Of a stretch of 64,000 bases of DNA, positions 16,639 through 24,839 are shown piece by piece. The notes beneath the pieces were generated by a model that saw nothing but the letters and a program-made list of their open reading frames with translations, was not told the DNA's origin and did not search any database. The stretch spans positions 1-64,000 of the forward strand of contig NZ_JAAKZV010000018.1 of NCBI RefSeq assembly GCF_011044975.1, read 5' to 3'. Positions within the stretch are counted from its first letter, which is position 1, and the number at the start of each line of letters is the position of its first letter. A program made the position numbers and the translations under genes. Source of the stretch: Streptomyces coryli. GTDB taxonomy: Bacteria; Actinomycetota; Actinomycetes; Streptomycetales; Streptomycetaceae.

Positions 16639-17715
16639 TTGAGAATCGCCTCGGTCCGTACGCGCGTCGTTTCGGCGCCGTATCTGCGTCCCTTTGTCAT
16701 CAGCAGCGGCACCAGTCCGCAACTCGTCAGCCTCGTCGTCGAGGTGGAGAGCGCGGACGGCCTCTCGGGTTTCGGCGAGGCCTCGCCGATGACCGCGTTC
16801 ACCGGCGACACCATGGCCGGGCTGCGGGCGGCCATCGACGACCATCTGGCCCCCGCGCTGACCGGCCTCGACCCCCGCGATCTGGCGGGCGCGCATGCCG
16901 CGATGGACGCGGCGATACGCGGCCAGCACCTGGCCAAATCCGCGCTCGACATGGCGCTGCACGACCTGGCCGGACGCAGCACGGGGTGGCCGGTGCACCT
17001 GCTGCTCGGCGGACGGGTCAGGGAGAGCGTGCCGACCGCGTGGGTGGTGGGCCTCGGGACGCTGGAGGAGATGACGGCGGAGGCCGTCGAGTACGCGGGC
17101 AAGGGCTTCACGCACATCAAGGTGAAGGGCGGTGTGGACCCGGCGCTGGACGTGGAGTTGGTACGGGCCGTACGCGACGGGCTGCCCGCGGGCGTGGAGC
17201 TCTCCCTCGACGCCAACGAGGGCTATGACTACGGCACCGCCGCCCGCACCCTTCGGGCGATGGCGGACGCGGGCCTCGACCTGATCGAGCAGCCGCTGCC
17301 GCACTGGGACGTGGCCGGCCTCGCCCGGCTGCGCGGCCAGACCGGGGTGCGGGTGATGGCGGACGAGAGCATGCAGTCGCCGCACGACGCGCTGGAGCTC
17401 ATCCGCCGGGACGCGGTGGACGTCCTGAACATCAAGATCCTCAAGGTCGGCGGCCTCTACCGGGCCCGCCAGATCGCCGCCCTGGCCGAAGCCGCAGGCC
17501 TGGCCGTGAAGATCGGCACCATGCCGGAACTGGGCATCGCCACCCTCGCCGCGGTGCACCTCGCGGCCGCCCTCCCGCACGCGACCGTCCCCGCCGACCT
17601 GGTGGGCCCGCTGCTGGTGGACCAGGAGCCGCTCGCCCCGACCGCGTTCGCCGCCGCGACCGGCGGGTGGGTGAAGGTGCCGACGGGGGCCGGGCTCGGG
17701 CACGAGCTGGGCTAG
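16639..17715 (+). CDS. Enolase-superfamily enzyme (mandelate racemase/muconate lactonizing type)
   Basis: 358 residues. I chose TTG at 16639 because AGGAG precedes it by six bases; an upstream ATG at 16606 has no ribosome site. Capping domain in the first 130 residues, then the barrel with the KxK motif (K161, K163 in THIKVKGG), metal ligands D191 (SLDAN), E217 (LIEQP) and D242 (MADES), and the opposite-face Lys266 in NIKILKVGG. This is the muconate-lactonizing/dipeptide-epimerase subgroup layout. Such enzymes abstract a proton alpha to a carboxylate. It is divergent from the DegT operon and carries operator copy 5, so it is part of the island regulon. The substrate may be a sugar acid or a cyclic acid. 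Confidence 0.88.
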   Translation: MRIASVRTRVVSAPYLRPFVISSGTSPQLVSLVVEVESADGLSGFGEASPMTAFTGDTMAGLRAAIDDHLAPALTGLDPRDLAGAHAAMDAAIRGQHLAKSALDMALHDLAGRSTGWPVHLLLGGRVRESVPTAWVVGLGTLEEMTAEAVEYAGKGFTHIKVKGGVDPALDVELVRAVRDGLPAGVELSLDANEGYDYGTAARTLRAMADAGLDLIEQPLPHWDVAGLARLRGQTGVRVMADESMQSPHDALELIRRDAVDVLNIKILKVGGLYRARQIAALAEAAGLAVKIGTMPELGIATLAAVHLAAALPHATVPADLVGPLLVDQEPLAPTAFAAATGGWVKVPTGAGLGHELG

Positions 17716-17730
17716 GGCACGAGCTGGGCT
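17698..17730. repeat. Tandem duplication of 16 bases across the enolase stop codon
   Basis: The 16-mer GGGCACGAGCTGGGCT occurs at 17698-17713 and again at 17715-17730 (period 17). The first copy encodes the last residues before the TAG; the second is untranslated. The remaining 17731-17972 shows no further gene. Confidence 0.9.
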
Positions 17731-17972
17731 GGGGAGCGATGGCTTTCAGCCACGCGGGTCCGCGGGGGAGCGGTGCCGGCCGCCGCTTCCGGCGCGGGCC
17801 GTGCGCTGCTGCCTCCACCTCGCGGTGACGCGGTGGTCGCCGGGCCCTCACCGGCCCCGCCCGGACCGTTCACAAGCCACGTGGCGCAACACCCCATCGA
17901 CCTGTGCGAGTTCCGCTTGTTTCCATGGTGATCACCGGCGCAGTGATCAGACGAGACAGGGGGAAATTTCGT

Positions 17973-18968
17973 ATGCCCGTGATGAAGCGTGCCCTGGCCA
18001 CCACCGCGAGCGCGGCGGTGCTGCTGGGCTGGGCAGGGACGGCACCGGCCCAGGCCGACGGCGGCGATACGGACGGGGTGGAGCGCATCGCCGAGCGGAT
18101 CGAGCGGGTCGCGCCCGAGGCCGGCCAGGACCTCCTCGGGGCCCGTACGGAAGCGGGCCGGGGGCTGGCGGCGCGCGGCGACGGCCTGAACATCGATCTG
18201 CCCGACCACAGCCGGGGCACCCTCACGCTCGCCCGCCCGGGGACCGGTGGCGCGAAGCTGGCGCTCGGCATGCCCCAGGAGGCGGAGCAGCGTCCCGCGC
18301 AGGTCGCGGACGACGGCACCGTCGCCTACCCCGACGCGCTGCCGCACACCGACCTGGCCGTGCAGCCGATGGAGCGCAGCGCGCGGGTGCAGACGGTGCT
18401 CAAGAGCGCTGGGGCGCCCGAGGAGTTCACCTTCCCGGTGGACGTGCCGGACGGCGGCCGGCTCGCCCCCGGCAAGGACGGCAGCGTCGCGGTGCTGGAC
18501 GCCCGCGGCAAGCCGGTGGGCGGGATCGAGGCGCCGTGGGCCAAGGACGCCGACGGCAAGGCGGTGCCCACCGAATACCGCGTCGAGGGCGACCGGCTGA
18601 TCCAGACCGTACGGCACCGGGGCGCCGCCTATCCCGTGGTCGCCGACCCGTGGATGGGCCAGGATCTGATCCAGGACGCCAAGCTGGTGTGGGTGCACGC
18701 CGTGCAGAAGTTCACGCTGCAGATCACGCCCACCAACTTCATGCGGGCGCAGCAGTCCGACTACTTCATCGCCCAGGCCGCCTGGGAGGAGCTGCTGGCG
18801 AAGTACCAGCAGCCGCTCGGCATCCACCGCAACCACGGCGGCCTGTGGGACCAGTTCCTCTGCCACCACCAGTTCGCCGCCTTCGCGGGCAACACCTGGA
18901 ACATCGAGGACTGGCGCCCCGACATCAGCTACCCGGGCACGATCCTGGCCCAGTGCAACCCGGAGTAG
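17973..18968 (+). CDS. Secreted DUF2599-domain protein
   Basis: 331 residues from the ATG at 17973 (AGGGGGA upstream). Signal peptide MPVMKRALATTASAAVLLG with cleavage near AQA. The middle is acidic and low in hydrophobicity. The C-terminal 90 residues (from about AQQSDYFIAQAAW to TILAQCNPE) contain the GLWDQFLCHHQFA and WNIEDWRP blocks of the DUF2599 family, with conserved Trp and two Cys. Function unknown; family members are exported actinobacterial proteins. There is no island operator upstream and it is convergent with the regulator at 18992, so it is probably independent. Confidence 0.8.
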   Translation: MPVMKRALATTASAAVLLGWAGTAPAQADGGDTDGVERIAERIERVAPEAGQDLLGARTEAGRGLAARGDGLNIDLPDHSRGTLTLARPGTGGAKLALGMPQEAEQRPAQVADDGTVAYPDALPHTDLAVQPMERSARVQTVLKSAGAPEEFTFPVDVPDGGRLAPGKDGSVAVLDARGKPVGGIEAPWAKDADGKAVPTEYRVEGDRLIQTVRHRGAAYPVVADPWMGQDLIQDAKLVWVHAVQKFTLQITPTNFMRAQQSDYFIAQAAWEELLAKYQQPLGIHRNHGGLWDQFLCHHQFAAFAGNTWNIEDWRPDISYPGTILAQCNPE

Positions 18969-18991
18969 TCAGCCGTCGACCAGCCGCCCGC

Positions 18992-20230
18992 TCACAGCTG
19001 CACGCGATACACCGTCCGCGGGCGGCCGACCGGCTCCTGGCGGGCGCTGCCCACGGGGACGGCGACGCCCGCCCGTTCCAGCCGCTTGAGGATGCGGCGG
19101 GCGGTGCGTTGCTGCACCGACAGGTGCTCGGCTACGGCCTGGGCCGTGACTCCGTCCTCGGAGCCGGTGTCCTCGACCAGTTCGCGCAGGCGGCCGAGGG
19201 TCTGGGCGTTCAGGCCGACGCGGCGGGCGAGCATCGCGAGGCTTTCGGGGCCCGGCGCCGGGCGGTCGCCCGGGCCGCCGCTCTCCGCCTCGATGACGAT
19301 GTCGACGTCGTCCTGCATCGACACCACGCCGGCGACGGCGCCGACCGAGCGGGCCCGGTTCACCGCCCGTCGGGCGAGGGACTCGGCCTCCGCGGCCGTA
19401 CGTCCCAGGCCGAAGCCCACATGCGCGGTGTCGTGCCGGGCGGCGAGCGCGTCGAGCAGCGGCAGCCGGGTGAAGCGTTCGCTGGCGTTCTCCAGCACGC
19501 CGCGGGTGGTGACGACCAGCCGCTGGCCGTCCGGGAGGTCGGCGAGGCTGCCGCCCAGCACCGCCAGGTCCGCGGCGAGTTCGGTATCGGCGGCCGGGAT
19601 GTCGATGATGCCCAGCGCCACCTGCGCGTCGCCGCTGTGCGCGGCCGACGCGGCGAGCACCAGCGCCTGCAGGGTGGCGCGGATGGAGTGCCGGGAGGGC
19701 GCGAGGCGCACCGTGTGCATCTCGCTGTCGAGGGTGTGGAAGGCCGAGCCGAGGCAGGTGACCGCCACCTGGGTGCGCTTCTTCTCCCGGGCGCCGCGGT
19801 GGAATTCGACCAGATCGTCCCCGGTGAGACCGGGACGGTACGGCTGCACGTGCACATGCTCCGTCGGCAGCTTGGCCTCGGTCAGCGTCTCCATCACCTC
19901 GGACCGCAGCAGCGTGTCGATGGAGATGCGGGAGACGTCGTGGCCGAGCCGCAGCAGCTCCACCAGCGCGCGCAGCAAGGTGGCGCCGCTGTACGGGACA
20001 TACATCGCGGGGCGGTCCAGCAGCCCCTCCGCCGCCGCGCGGGAGTGCGGCACGACGCCGGTGAACAGCAGCGCGTCGGCGTCCGACCTGGCCTTGCGCA
20101 CCACCTCGACGGCGTCGTCCTCATGCCGGTACGGCCACGGCACCAGCCGCTCCGTGCCGGCGGCCCCGACGGCCAGGACCTTCTGCACGAGGTCCTCGGG
20201 ACCGACCACCCCCACCGTGAGCACGCTCAC
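18992..20230 (-). CDS. Ligand-sensing winged-helix regulator B of the island
   Basis: 412 residues from a GTG that overlaps the permease stop (GTGA). It shares its layout with regulator A at 804-2021: Rossmann-like start (VLTVGVVGPEDL), LLFTGVVPHSRAAAEGLLDRP, YSGATLLRALVELL, a cyclase/GGDEF-like block (VGFGLGRTAAEAESLARRAV), and a C-terminal winged helix (AQAVAEHLSVQQRTARRILK). It is the fourth gene of the ABC importer operon, so its level rises with transporter expression. I infer that it or its paralogue binds the 20-bp palindromes; which one does what cannot be read from sequence. Confidence 0.78.
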   Translation of the reverse strand: MSVLTVGVVGPEDLVQKVLAVGAAGTERLVPWPYRHEDDAVEVVRKARSDADALLFTGVVPHSRAAAEGLLDRPAMYVPYSGATLLRALVELLRLGHDVSRISIDTLLRSEVMETLTEAKLPTEHVHVQPYRPGLTGDDLVEFHRGAREKKRTQVAVTCLGSAFHTLDSEMHTVRLAPSRHSIRATLQALVLAASAAHSGDAQVALGIIDIPAADTELAADLAVLGGSLADLPDGQRLVVTTRGVLENASERFTRLPLLDALAARHDTAHVGFGLGRTAAEAESLARRAVNRARSVGAVAGVVSMQDDVDIVIEAESGGPGDRPAPGPESLAMLARRVGLNAQTLGRLRELVEDTGSEDGVTAQAVAEHLSVQQRTARRILKRLERAGVAVPVGSARQEPVGRPRTVYRVQL

Positions 20231-21126
20231 CCCTTGATCCCAGACATGACGACGCCTTCCTGAACGTACCGCTGACCGACCAGATAGGCGAAGAAGATGG
20301 GCACAAGCGCGACCACGGATCCGGCCAACAGCTGGTTGAGTGGCACCTGTTGCTGGTTCAGCGAGGCGATGCCGGTGGTCAGCGTACGCATGTCCGTGCC
20401 CTGCGCGATGACCAGCGGCCACAGGAAGTCGTTCCAGTGCCACAGGAAGACGAAGATCCCGAGGGTGGCGAGGATCGGCTTGGTGAGCGGCAGCACGATG
20501 GACACGTAGACCCGCCACTCCGAGCAGCCGTCGAGGCGGGCTGCCTCGAAGAGCTCGTCCGGCAGCGCCTGGATGAACTGCCGCATCAGGAAAACGGCCT
20601 GGGCGTTGGCGAGGGTCGGCACGATCAGACCCCAGTACGTGTCCACGCCGCCGGCCTCGGCGATCAGGATGAAGGTGGGCACCAGCGTGACGTGGTACGG
20701 CACCATCACCATCGCGATGAAGGACCAGAAGAGCGGCTCCTTGCCGGGGAAGCGCTTCTTGGCGAAGGCATAGCCGGCCATCGAGGCGAGCAGCAGCACC
20801 AGCACCACGGAGACCACCGAGTACACGGCGGTGTTCAGCGTCCAGCGCAGGATGTCCTGGGCGCCGAGGATGTCGGAGTACGCGCCGCCGTCCAGGTCCC
20901 AGGGGGTGAGGCTGCCCGGGAAGCTGATCGCCTGCGCCGGCTTCAGCGACAGCACGACCATCGCGTAGAAAGGGAAGACGGCGACCAGCGAGCCGAGGGT
21001 GAGCAGCACGCCGCGGCCGGTCGTGCGCAGTCGCTTCCCGCGCCGGGCCCGGCGGCGGTCGGCGTCGGCGGAGCTGTCCACGCCCTGCCCGACCGTCGTG
21101 GGGCGGGATGCGGTGGTCACGGTCAT
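20227..21126 (-). CDS. Sugar ABC transporter permease, MalG type
   Basis: 299 residues. Six predicted membrane helices, the first at about 40-60 (LLTLGSLVAVFPFYAMVVLS). The EAA loop (LFEAARLDGCSEWRVYVSIVLPLTKP) that contacts the ATPase is intact. It imports an oligosaccharide or sugar derivative with the neighbouring permease and lipoprotein. Its ATG overlaps the stop of the other permease (ATGA). No ATPase gene is present in the window, so a shared ATPase such as MsiK, encoded elsewhere, is expected. Confidence 0.92.
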   Translation of the reverse strand: MTVTTASRPTTVGQGVDSSADADRRRARRGKRLRTTGRGVLLTLGSLVAVFPFYAMVVLSLKPAQAISFPGSLTPWDLDGGAYSDILGAQDILRWTLNTAVYSVVSVVLVLLLASMAGYAFAKKRFPGKEPLFWSFIAMVMVPYHVTLVPTFILIAEAGGVDTYWGLIVPTLANAQAVFLMRQFIQALPDELFEAARLDGCSEWRVYVSIVLPLTKPILATLGIFVFLWHWNDFLWPLVIAQGTDMRTLTTGIASLNQQQVPLNQLLAGSVVALVPIFFAYLVGQRYVQEGVVMSGIKG

Positions 21127-22043
21127 TTGTCCCTCCCCAGGAGCAGCCGCTGGATGAGCGCCACCACCAGCGTCATGATGAACAGCGCGACGCCGATGGC
21201 ACCGGCATAGCCGAGGTCGAAGTACTTGAACCCCTGCTCGTAGAGGTCGAATACGAGGGTGAAGCTGGCGTGCGCGGGACCGCCGCCGGTCATCGTGTAG
21301 ATGGCGTCGAAGGCCTGGAAGGACATCGTCGTCTCGATCACAGCGAGGAAGAACAGCGCCGGGCGCAGCTGCGGCAGCACCACGTGGCGGAAGCGCTGCC
21401 AGGCGCCGGCCCCGTCGACGGTGGCGGCCTCCTCCAGCTCGCGCGGCACGTTCTGCAGCGCGGCGAGCAGGATCAGCATGCCGTAGCCGAACCGGGACCA
21501 GACCCCGACCAGCGCCAGTGCCGGGATGACCATGGTGGAGCTCTCCAGCCAGGGCGTGCCGCCCAGGCCGATCCAGCCGAGCATGGTGGTCCACGGCCCC
21601 TCGGCCGAGAACAGCCAGCGGAAGATCGCGCCGGCCAGCACCAGGCTGGTGATCACCGGCAGGAAGAACACGGACCGGAAGAACCGCACCCCGCGGAAGG
21701 CGCGCCGCGTCAGCAGCGCCATGCCGAGCGCGGCGGCGACGGTGACCGGCACCGCGATCAGCGAGTAGACCAGGGTGACCCGGAGGGCCGACCAGAAGAC
21801 CGGGTCCTCCCACAGCCGGCGGAAGTTGTCGAGGCCCTTCCACTCGGCGGTGCCGCCGATGGTGTAGTCGAAGAACCCGAGCACCCCGCCGGCCACCGCG
21901 GGGCCGAAGCGGAAGACGAGGAAGAGCACGAGACACGGCAGTACGAACAGCAGGCCCGCCATGGCGTCGTGGCGGGCGAGCACGGACCGGCGCCGGCGGG
22001 GCGGCGCCGATCCGTGCTTGCGTGCGGTGAGCTGGGTGGCCAT
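21123..22043 (-). CDS. Sugar ABC transporter permease, MalF type
   Basis: 306 residues. A basic cytoplasmic N-terminus, then six membrane helices starting with AGLLFVLPCLVLFLVFRF. The EAA loop reads ELEEAATVDGAGAWQRFRHV. It is the first permease after the binding protein and shares a one-base TGATG junction with it, so synthesis is coupled. Typical length for carbohydrate uptake family 1 permeases. Confidence 0.92.
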   Translation of the reverse strand: MATQLTARKHGSAPPRRRRSVLARHDAMAGLLFVLPCLVLFLVFRFGPAVAGGVLGFFDYTIGGTAEWKGLDNFRRLWEDPVFWSALRVTLVYSLIAVPVTVAAALGMALLTRRAFRGVRFFRSVFFLPVITSLVLAGAIFRWLFSAEGPWTTMLGWIGLGGTPWLESSTMVIPALALVGVWSRFGYGMLILLAALQNVPRELEEAATVDGAGAWQRFRHVVLPQLRPALFFLAVIETTMSFQAFDAIYTMTGGGPAHASFTLVFDLYEQGFKYFDLGYAGAIGVALFIMTLVVALIQRLLLGRDK

Positions 22044-23278
22044 CAGCCGGTGATCCCCTTCGCGGCCTTCTCCGCGTCCTCGAGGGCCTTCGCCGGCGAC
22101 TTCTTGCCGGTGAGCGCTGCCTGGATCTCCGGGGAGAGCACGCCCATCACGTCCCGGGCCTTCTCGTACAGCGGGCCGACATTGACCTTGTTCAGGGACT
22201 TCTCCATCTGCCCGTTCACCGGGTCGCCGGCGTACAGCTCATTGCCGTCGAGCGGGGAGAAGAAGCCGGACTTCTTGTCGTAGTCGTCCATGGTCTTCTT
22301 GGCCGTGACGAAGTTGATCCACTTCGCCGCCGCGTCCTTGTCCCCGGCCTTCTTGAACATCGACAGCGAGCCCACGGTGCCGTACGCCACCTGCTGGTCG
22401 TCCTTCAGCGGTCCGACGACGTGAATGTTCTCCTTGCCCCAGAACTTCTCCACCTCGATGGGGACGTGCTGCCAGGTGCAGCCGACCTTGTTCCGGCCGA
22501 TCCTGGTCTGCTCGATGTTGAGGTTGGCCTTGGTCAGCGCCGACTTCTCGGTGTAGCCGTCGTCGGCGAGCGTGCGCAGGAACTTCAGGGCCTTGACGCC
22601 CTGCGGGCTGTTGAACGCGACGGACTTGCCGTCCTTGCTGAAGACGTCCCCGCCCGCCTGCCACAGCAGCGGGTAGTAGGTCATGTTCAGGGTGGCGGTG
22701 GCGTCGCCGTTGTACGTGATGATGTCGAAGCCCTTGGCCTTGAACTTCGGCGCCAGCTTCAGCAGGTCGTCCCAGGTGGCGGGGAAGTCCTTCTCGCCCA
22801 CCGCGTCGAAGACCTTCTTGTTGCAGATCAGCGGGTTGCTGCTCATCAGCAGCGGGGCGCCCATGAGCTGGTCGTCCACGGTGGCCGCCTTGAGGGCGGC
22901 GGGGCGGTACGCCTGCTTCGCCTCGGGGGAGATGTGCTCGTCGTACGGCTCGATGTTCGGCGCGTACTTGGGGAGCTGGTCGGGGATCAGATAGCCGACG
23001 TCGGGGCCCTTGCCGCCCGCCATCGCGGTGGTCAGCTTCTCATCGCGGTTGGCCCAGGGCAGGATCTCGACCTTGACGTCGACCTTGGGGTTCTCCTTCT
23101 CGAACTCCTTCTCCGCCGCGTCCCAGAAGGCGCGGTGCTGCTTCTCGTCGATGATCACCGGATACGTCCACATGGTCACCGTGGACTTGCCCCCGGCTCC
23201 TCCGGAGCCACCACACCCGGCCAGCAGGGTGCCCGCAACCGCCAGCGCACCGACGGCTATCACCTTTCTGTGCCACAT
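22043..23278 (-). CDS. Extracellular sugar-binding lipoprotein of the ABC importer
   Basis: 411 residues, ATG with GAGGAAG upstream. Signal peptide with a lipobox LLAGC, so it is anchored to the outer face of the membrane. Solute-binding family 1 features: VTMWTYPVIIDEKQHRAFW start, FEKENPKVDVKVEILPW, GPDVGYLIPDQLPKY, and a Trp/Tyr-rich C-lobe. It captures the substrate for the two downstream permeases. Operator copy 6 lies 54 bases upstream and a further half site beyond that. Aromatic residues suggest a carbohydrate ligand; the specific sugar is unknown. Confidence 0.92.
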   Translation of the reverse strand: MWHRKVIAVGALAVAGTLLAGCGGSGGAGGKSTVTMWTYPVIIDEKQHRAFWDAAEKEFEKENPKVDVKVEILPWANRDEKLTTAMAGGKGPDVGYLIPDQLPKYAPNIEPYDEHISPEAKQAYRPAALKAATVDDQLMGAPLLMSSNPLICNKKVFDAVGEKDFPATWDDLLKLAPKFKAKGFDIITYNGDATATLNMTYYPLLWQAGGDVFSKDGKSVAFNSPQGVKALKFLRTLADDGYTEKSALTKANLNIEQTRIGRNKVGCTWQHVPIEVEKFWGKENIHVVGPLKDDQQVAYGTVGSLSMFKKAGDKDAAAKWINFVTAKKTMDDYDKKSGFFSPLDGNELYAGDPVNGQMEKSLNKVNVGPLYEKARDVMGVLSPEIQAALTGKKSPAKALEDAEKAAKGITG

Positions 23279-23331
23279 GTCTGCTTCCTCGCCCTCTCGC
23301 GCCGCGACGACCCCGGCGTCCACCGTCCAAC

Positions 23332-23351
23332 GTTTCGGTCTGGACCTTAAT
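23332..23351. promoter_or_regulatory. Operator copy 6 (GTTTCGG-TCTGGA-CCTTAAT) plus half site
   Basis: Sixth member of the 20-bp palindrome set, 54 bases upstream of the binding-protein gene. An extra right half CCGTAAC lies at 23374-23380, between this site and the divergent SRPBCC gene, with no recognisable left partner. Confidence 0.72.
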
Positions 23352-23481
23352 TGGCAAGGAGTCTGATGCTGGTCCGTAACTACTGTCAATGGCCTACTTC
23401 AATCTGACGGGTCGTCAGTCTTGTAAGTTGCCGGCGCCCCGGTTACGTTCCGCAGCGTCCCGTCGAGAGAGGTGGTCGGTC

Positions 23482-23910
23482 ATGGCCGAAGTCAGTGCCG
23501 AAGCACGCATCGAGGCGCCCGCCGAGAAGGTCTGGAGCACGATCACGGACTTCTCCGTGTACGCCGACTGGAGCGTGACGCACACGGGGTTCCCGAAGGG
23601 CGTGCCCGCCGACCTGGCGGAGGGCGACACATACGCGGAGAGCATGAAGCTGATGGGCTTCCCCGCGGACGTCGTCTGGACCGTGGCGGAGCTGGTGGAG
23701 GGCCGCACCTTCGCGACCACGGGGAAGGGCCCCATGGGCGTCAAGATCAAGAACCGCTACACGCTCACGCCCGACGGCGAGGCCACCACGGTCCGCATCG
23801 ACGGCGAGTTCAGCGGCGGCACGGTGGCGATGATGGCGGGCAAGCTCAAGGAGTCCGCGACCGCGGCCATGAACGAGTCGCTGACCAAACTGAACGGCCT
23901 GGTGGCCTGA
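23482..23910 (+). CDS. SRPBCC (START-like) family protein
   Basis: 142 residues. I chose ATG 23482 (GAGAGAGG upstream); the open frame continues upstream to 23389 through the promoter of the binding-protein gene. The family pattern is clear: EARIEAPAEKVWSTITDFSVYADW at the start, a central beta-sheet, and a long C-terminal helix (KESATAAMNESLTKL). Such proteins have a hydrophobic pocket for lipids or polyketides and are common in Streptomyces as unassigned small proteins. Eleven bases separate it from the LLM oxidoreductase gene, so the two are probably co-transcribed. Confidence 0.85.
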   Translation: MAEVSAEARIEAPAEKVWSTITDFSVYADWSVTHTGFPKGVPADLAEGDTYAESMKLMGFPADVVWTVAELVEGRTFATTGKGPMGVKIKNRYTLTPDGEATTVRIDGEFSGGTVAMMAGKLKESATAAMNESLTKLNGLVA

Positions 23911-23921
23911 CGGCCCGAGCC

Positions 23922-24839
23922 ATGTTCCTTTCGCTGGGGCTCCCCACCCACCTGGTCGACGCCGGCGCCGATCTGATCAGTGCCGAGGCGGTCATGGAGA
24001 TGGCCCGCGCCGCCGAGGCGGCCGGGTTCGACGCGGTGTTCGTCACCGACCACCCCTTCCCCGACGACGGGTGGCTGGCCCACGGCGGGCACCACACCGT
24101 GGACCCGCTGGTGTCGCTGTCCTTCGCGGCCGCCGCGACGTCCACGCTGCGGCTGCACACGAACCTGTTCGTGCCCGCGTACCGGAACCCGTTCGCGGCC
24201 GCGAAGGCGATCTCGTCGCTCGACGCGCTGTCCGGCGGGCGGGTGATCCTGGGTGTGGGAGCGGGCTATCTGGAGGGGGAGTTCGCGGCGCTCGGCGCGG
24301 ACTTCGCGGCCCGTAACGACCGGCTCGACGAGGCGCTGCGGGCCATGCGGGCCGCGTGGACCGGCGAGTCCGTGGTGTTCGAGGGGTCCGGATACGCGGC
24401 GGCCGGGAACACCATGCTGCCGCGGCCGGCGCAGCCCCGTATCCCCGTCTGGATCGGCGGCAACAGCAAGCGCGCGATCCGCCGCGTGGTCGACCTGGGC
24501 GACGGCTGGCTGCCGATGCCGGCGCCCGCCAAGGCGTCCAGGACGCTGAAGACGCCCGGCATCGAGTCGCTGGACGACCTGCGCTCCCGGCTCGACTACC
24601 TGCGGGAATACGCTGAATCGGTGGGCCGGACCGACCCCGTCGACGTCACCTTCATGCCGCGCAGCCTGAACATGTTCTCCGGCGCGAGCATCGACGCCGA
24701 CGCGGTGGTCGAGGACCTCGCGGAGCAGTCCGCCGCCGGCGTCACCGGCGTCACCCTCACGCTCCCCGCCACCACCCGCGCCGCCTTCCTCGACCAGGCC
24801 GCCCTCTTCGGCGAAGGCGTCATCCCGCGGCTGAAGTAG
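23922..24839 (+). CDS. LLM-class F420-type oxidoreductase
   Basis: 305 residues. TIM barrel of the luciferase-like family: LSLGLPTH start, GFDAVFVTDHPFPD with a conserved Asp-His, TNLFVPAYRNPFAAAKAISSLD, and SGGRVILGVGAGYLEGEF, a form often seen in F420-dependent members. The cofactor assignment is by motif only. It probably forms an operon with the SRPBCC protein. The last 20 bases overlap the end of the convergent hydrolase gene. Confidence 0.87.
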   Translation: MFLSLGLPTHLVDAGADLISAEAVMEMARAAEAAGFDAVFVTDHPFPDDGWLAHGGHHTVDPLVSLSFAAAATSTLRLHTNLFVPAYRNPFAAAKAISSLDALSGGRVILGVGAGYLEGEFAALGADFAARNDRLDEALRAMRAAWTGESVVFEGSGYAAAGNTMLPRPAQPRIPVWIGGNSKRAIRRVVDLGDGWLPMPAPAKASRTLKTPGIESLDDLRSRLDYLREYAESVGRTDPVDVTFMPRSLNMFSGASIDADAVVEDLAEQSAAGVTGVTLTLPATTRAAFLDQAALFGEGVIPRLK

